DNA from: Paenibacillus rigui
GTDB taxonomy: Bacteria; Bacillota; Bacilli; Paenibacillales; NBRC-103111
Length of the DNA stretch: 64,000 nt
Direction: 5' to 3'
NCBI RefSeq assembly: GCF_002234615.1
Contig: NZ_NMQW01000001.1
Span: 1 to 64,000, forward strand
The translations under genes and the position numbers were made by a program. Below the pieces are notes generated by a model, which was given only the letters and a program-made list of their open reading frames with translations, did not search any database and was not told the origin of the DNA. Below are positions 61,506 through 64,000 of this stretch, in pieces (position 1 is the stretch's first letter; each line of letters starts with the position of its first letter).

Positions 61506-63272
61506 TTATATACTGGGCTCCATCGAGCCGAGTGCCATCGTAAAAAACTGAGCCCGCGAATGGGTATCCGTCGGGAAATGGACGATAAGCAGCTGCTCCG
61601 CATCGGTCAGCAGCTCCCCTGTTGCCAAATAGTGATCCAAGCGGAATGGCAGCACCTCGATCATGACATGCTTGTGAAGCTCTTTCTCGCTGATGTGCAG
61701 TGCGGCGAAGGTATCCGACACGTCCTCCGGCTTTTCCGCCAAGCTGCGGATGTAGTCGGACTGCGTGCTCTTATCCAGCGTAAACTCCCACCAAATTTTA
61801 CGCGGCTTGTATTTGTGGTTCAAGAAATAATCGAGCTTCATCAAGCCTCCGATGACGTTCATTCCTTTTGTTCCCCGATGGACGAGGAAAGCGTGAAGCC
61901 GGGTAAATAAATCCTCCAGCTGATGGCCGATCTTTTGCCAGCCGCGCGATTCCCAGTAATCCCCGAACTGCTGGAAGAAGTCAAAGGCCGATGGAAACTC
62001 CTGACGGATCAAGTAGCTTACGGTATGATCCATCCGGTGCGAATTCCAGTATTTTTCCAGCACATCCTCAACACGTTTGATTCTGACAATATCCGAGAAT
62101 GGCAAAATATCGTTGCCCAGAATCTCATAAGGAGCATGATCCATAAACTTGTAGCCGTATTTGTCGGCGTCCGCGCGCATGCCGGTGCCGCGAAGCATTT
62201 TGAGGAAGCCCAGCTGCAGCTCCTCAGGCCCCAGCTCGAACACATCATTGAACGTTTTGCGGAACGAGTTGTAGTCTTCCTCCGGCAGTCCGGCAATCAA
62301 GTCCAAATGCTGGTCGATTTTGCCGCTTTCCTTCACCTTCAGCACAGTACGCGTCAGCTTGGAGAAATTTTGCCGGCGCTTTACTAAGCTGTTCGTCAAA
62401 TCGTTCGTCGACTGCACGCCGACCTCGAACCGAAAAATACCCGGCGGGGCATGCTCTGCCAAATAATCCAGCACCTCCGGGCGCATAATATCTGCGGTGA
62501 TCTCGAACTGGAACACGCAGCCGCGGTGGTTTTGGATCAAAAATTCGAAGATCTCAAGGGCATATTCCCGCTTAATGTTAAAGGTACGGTCCACGAACTT
62601 GATCAGCTTGGCACCCGATTCAATCAGGAACAGCAGATCGCTCTTCGTCCGCTCCATATCGAAATACCGTACGCCTACTTCAATAGAAGATAAACAAAAC
62701 TGACAGCTGAAAGGGCAGCCCCGGCTTGTCTCAAAATAAACAACCCGGTTGGCCAGACTTGGGATATCCTCCGCAAACCGGTGCGGTGTCGGAATGTCAT
62801 CCAAGGCCAGCTTCGGACGCGGCGGATTAATGATAACCCTGCCTTCCTTGCGGTAAGCTGCACCGAACACACTGTAATATTTGCGGTCGCCGGTCAGCTC
62901 CTGCAGCAGGTGATGAAATGTCTCTTCTCCTTCGCCCATCACAATAAAGTCTACTTCGGGAATCCGGTTCATCCAGTATTCCGTATCGTAGGAAACCTCG
63001 GGCCCTCCCAGAACGATGATGAGCTCGGGATTAATTTTTTTGAGCATGCTGATAACGGTAATCGTCTCTTCGATGTTCCAAATATAACAGGAAAACCCTA
63101 CAATATCCGGGGCTTTCTGGAACAGGTCGGATACGATGTTCATCGCCGGGTCTTTGATCGTATATTCGGTAATCTCTATAGGGAAATCTTTCTCGCTGAA
63201 CGACTTTAAGTAGCGCAGCGCCAAAGACGTGTGGATATATTTTGCATTTAATGTAGATAGCACTACTTTCAT
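61506..63272 (-). CDS. B12-binding domain radical SAM protein (DUF4080)
   Basis: A 588-aa protein: an N-terminal cobalamin-binding-like Rossmann domain (about 1-140, G-G-P-E-V-S-Y near 89-95), a radical SAM core with Cys186, Cys190 and Cys193 (S-R-G-C-P-F-S-C-Q-F-C), and a C-terminal DUF4080 domain (about 400-560). Family members are widespread in Firmicutes, reaction unknown. ATG 63272 follows GAGGG; the longer frame upstream has no site and reads unlike protein. Confidence 0.9.
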   Translation of the reverse strand: MKVVLSTLNAKYIHTSLALRYLKSFSEKDFPIEITEYTIKDPAMNIVSDLFQKAPDIVGFSCYIWNIEETITVISMLKKINPELIIVLGGPEVSYDTEYWMNRIPEVDFIVMGEGEETFHHLLQELTGDRKYYSVFGAAYRKEGRVIINPPRPKLALDDIPTPHRFAEDIPSLANRVVYFETSRGCPFSCQFCLSSIEVGVRYFDMERTKSDLLFLIESGAKLIKFVDRTFNIKREYALEIFEFLIQNHRGCVFQFEITADIMRPEVLDYLAEHAPPGIFRFEVGVQSTNDLTNSLVKRRQNFSKLTRTVLKVKESGKIDQHLDLIAGLPEEDYNSFRKTFNDVFELGPEELQLGFLKMLRGTGMRADADKYGYKFMDHAPYEILGNDILPFSDIVRIKRVEDVLEKYWNSHRMDHTVSYLIRQEFPSAFDFFQQFGDYWESRGWQKIGHQLEDLFTRLHAFLVHRGTKGMNVIGGLMKLDYFLNHKYKPRKIWWEFTLDKSTQSDYIRSLAEKPEDVSDTFAALHISEKELHKHVMIEVLPFRLDHYLATGELLTDAEQLLIVHFPTDTHSRAQFFTMALGSMEPSI

Positions 63273-63339
63273 CTCGGTACCCTCATTTGTTTGGCAGAAT
63301 CGTTGCACTCTCATTCTACACGGAAAAAGGGCCGAACAC

Positions 63340-63384
63340 AAAAAAAAGAAAATGGAACACCTCGTAAGGTTCATTCCATTTTCA
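63340..63384 (-). terminator. Terminator of the small gene at 63387-63620
   Basis: GAAAATGGAA pairs with TTCCATTTTC; on the minus strand a T run of eight follows. Confidence 0.88.
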
Positions 63385-63386
63385 CG

Positions 63387-63620
63387 TTAATTCCAAGTAT
63401 GCTCTGTGGAGGTCCACTCCGCCTCCGGCACTAAACCGGCAAGCACGAACTCGTCATTGCCCTCTGTGCTCCAACGGTTCGCTTGCGTGAACAGCTGCTC
63501 TTCGACCTGTTCTTTTTGCGAAACCAACCGTTCCACATGGCTTTCGCTCTCGGTTGTAAGGATCGTTTGGGTCAACTGCTTCCTCTGTTCAAGACGTTTG
63601 GCTAATTGATATAAGATCAT
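63387..63620 (-). CDS. Small conserved hypothetical protein, 77 aa
   Basis: A soluble helical protein with a basic/Gln-rich first half (possible coiled coil, about 5-50) and an acidic, Trp-containing second half. GAGAGGAAG lies 7 nt upstream of the ATG. I do not recognise a family. Its own terminator follows. Confidence 0.7.
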   Translation of the reverse strand: MILYQLAKRLEQRKQLTQTILTTESESHVERLVSQKEQVEEQLFTQANRWSTEGNDEFVLAGLVPEAEWTSTEHTWN

Positions 63621-64000
63621 TGTAGTTCTTCCTCTCGTTAATCGTTTCGTTATCTGCAGTATAGCCCTCCAATATTAAGACAAGATTAGAGGAACATAAA
63701 CAGACCGTTAAAAATCACGGGATTTGTAAGCTCTGGCTTTATCTTTTCCCGGTGTGAAGAAATATATGTAAAACGATGGCGGATTATGCAAAAAAAATTG
63801 CATGCTGCCGCTTACGGCTGGAAAACCTCAGAGAAAGGGAGGGCTGCTTCCGGACAATCCCGCTTAGAGAGCTGTGCACTTGTTTAGGACAGGAGCAAGC
63901 CGGGCCTCGCTTAGCAGAATCCGACTTACTCCTTTTCCTTTCATACCCTTAAGGGTGAATTACCGTAAAAATGAGCGTCGGCGCTTGATTGATGTCCGTC
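63621..64000. other. Terminal intergenic region, no gene seen
   Basis: About 380 bp to the window edge. It contains a hairpin (GCGG with CCGC enclosing ATGCAA and TTGCAT, 63779-63811) and no convincing reading frame. It could be a leader or promoter region for a gene beyond the window. Confidence 0.4.

Overview
The window looks like chromosomal DNA of a Paenibacillus-type bacterium (Firmicutes, Bacillales, Paenibacillaceae). This is inferred from gene content and order: ilvBNC-leuA behind a T-box leader, infC-rpmI-rplT behind an L20-type leader with an ATT start, a sigI-rsgI pair, a yhbD/yhbE-like pair, ytqA/ytqB (mnmL/mnmM), LplB/LplC-type sugar permeases, and YesM/YesN-like two-component pairs. 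GC is moderate (about 50%), with strong GGAGG-type ribosome binding sites and several TTG/GTG starts. I see no rRNA, tRNA, CRISPR array, insertion sequence or prophage. Bases 39-67 match an Illumina Nextera adapter, so the left edge is probably a contig end with leftover library sequence.

Layout. 0-4 kb: hypothetical protein, sugar-phosphate isomerase-like protein, and a LysR regulator divergent from an MFS exporter with a palindromic LysR box between them. 4-12.6 kb: CUT1 sugar ABC transporter without its ATPase (two permeases, solute-binding lipoprotein), a membrane AraC-type sensor-regulator, and a YoaE-like molybdopterin oxidoreductase. 12.7-18.4 kb: a three-gene sensing operon (sugar-binding protein, YesM-like kinase, YesN-like regulator) followed by a sugar/H+ symporter whose promoter carries two related palindromes. 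18.5-22 kb: MarR regulator and a large YhgE/Pip membrane protein, convergent around a 230-bp foldback element. 22-31.7 kb: SulP transporter with a duplicated leader hairpin, an AT-rich lipoprotein, a decayed holin-like toxin locus, a YuiH-like molybdoenzyme, a multi-PAS kinase, a Gfo/Idh/MocA dehydrogenase and an aldo-keto reductase.

32-40 kb: rsgI-sigI with a possible autoregulatory SigI promoter, small proteins, a GH15 glucoamylase-like enzyme, bactofilin and YhbD-like proteins, gcvH. 40-49.5 kb: 2-Cys peroxiredoxin with a consensus PerR box, leuB, a PLP aminotransferase, a YjcZ-type peptide, and ilvB-ilvN-ilvC-leuA behind a leucine-type T-box. leuC and leuD are absent here. 49.7-51.2 kb: infC-rpmI-rplT. 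51-56 kb: three glycosyltransferases and a PAP2 phosphatase, probably envelope or glycolipid functions. 56-64 kb: trmB, a WGxxGxxG-type surface protein, mnmL and mnmM separated by a cytochrome c lipoprotein, manA, a B12-binding radical SAM protein and a small conserved protein.

The least explained features are non-coding: a family of covarying hairpin repeats (4136, 37794, 43775, 58854, with relatives near 16776 and 35609), the foldback element at 18994-19223, and the duplicated SulP leader hairpin. No complete novel multigene system is evident.
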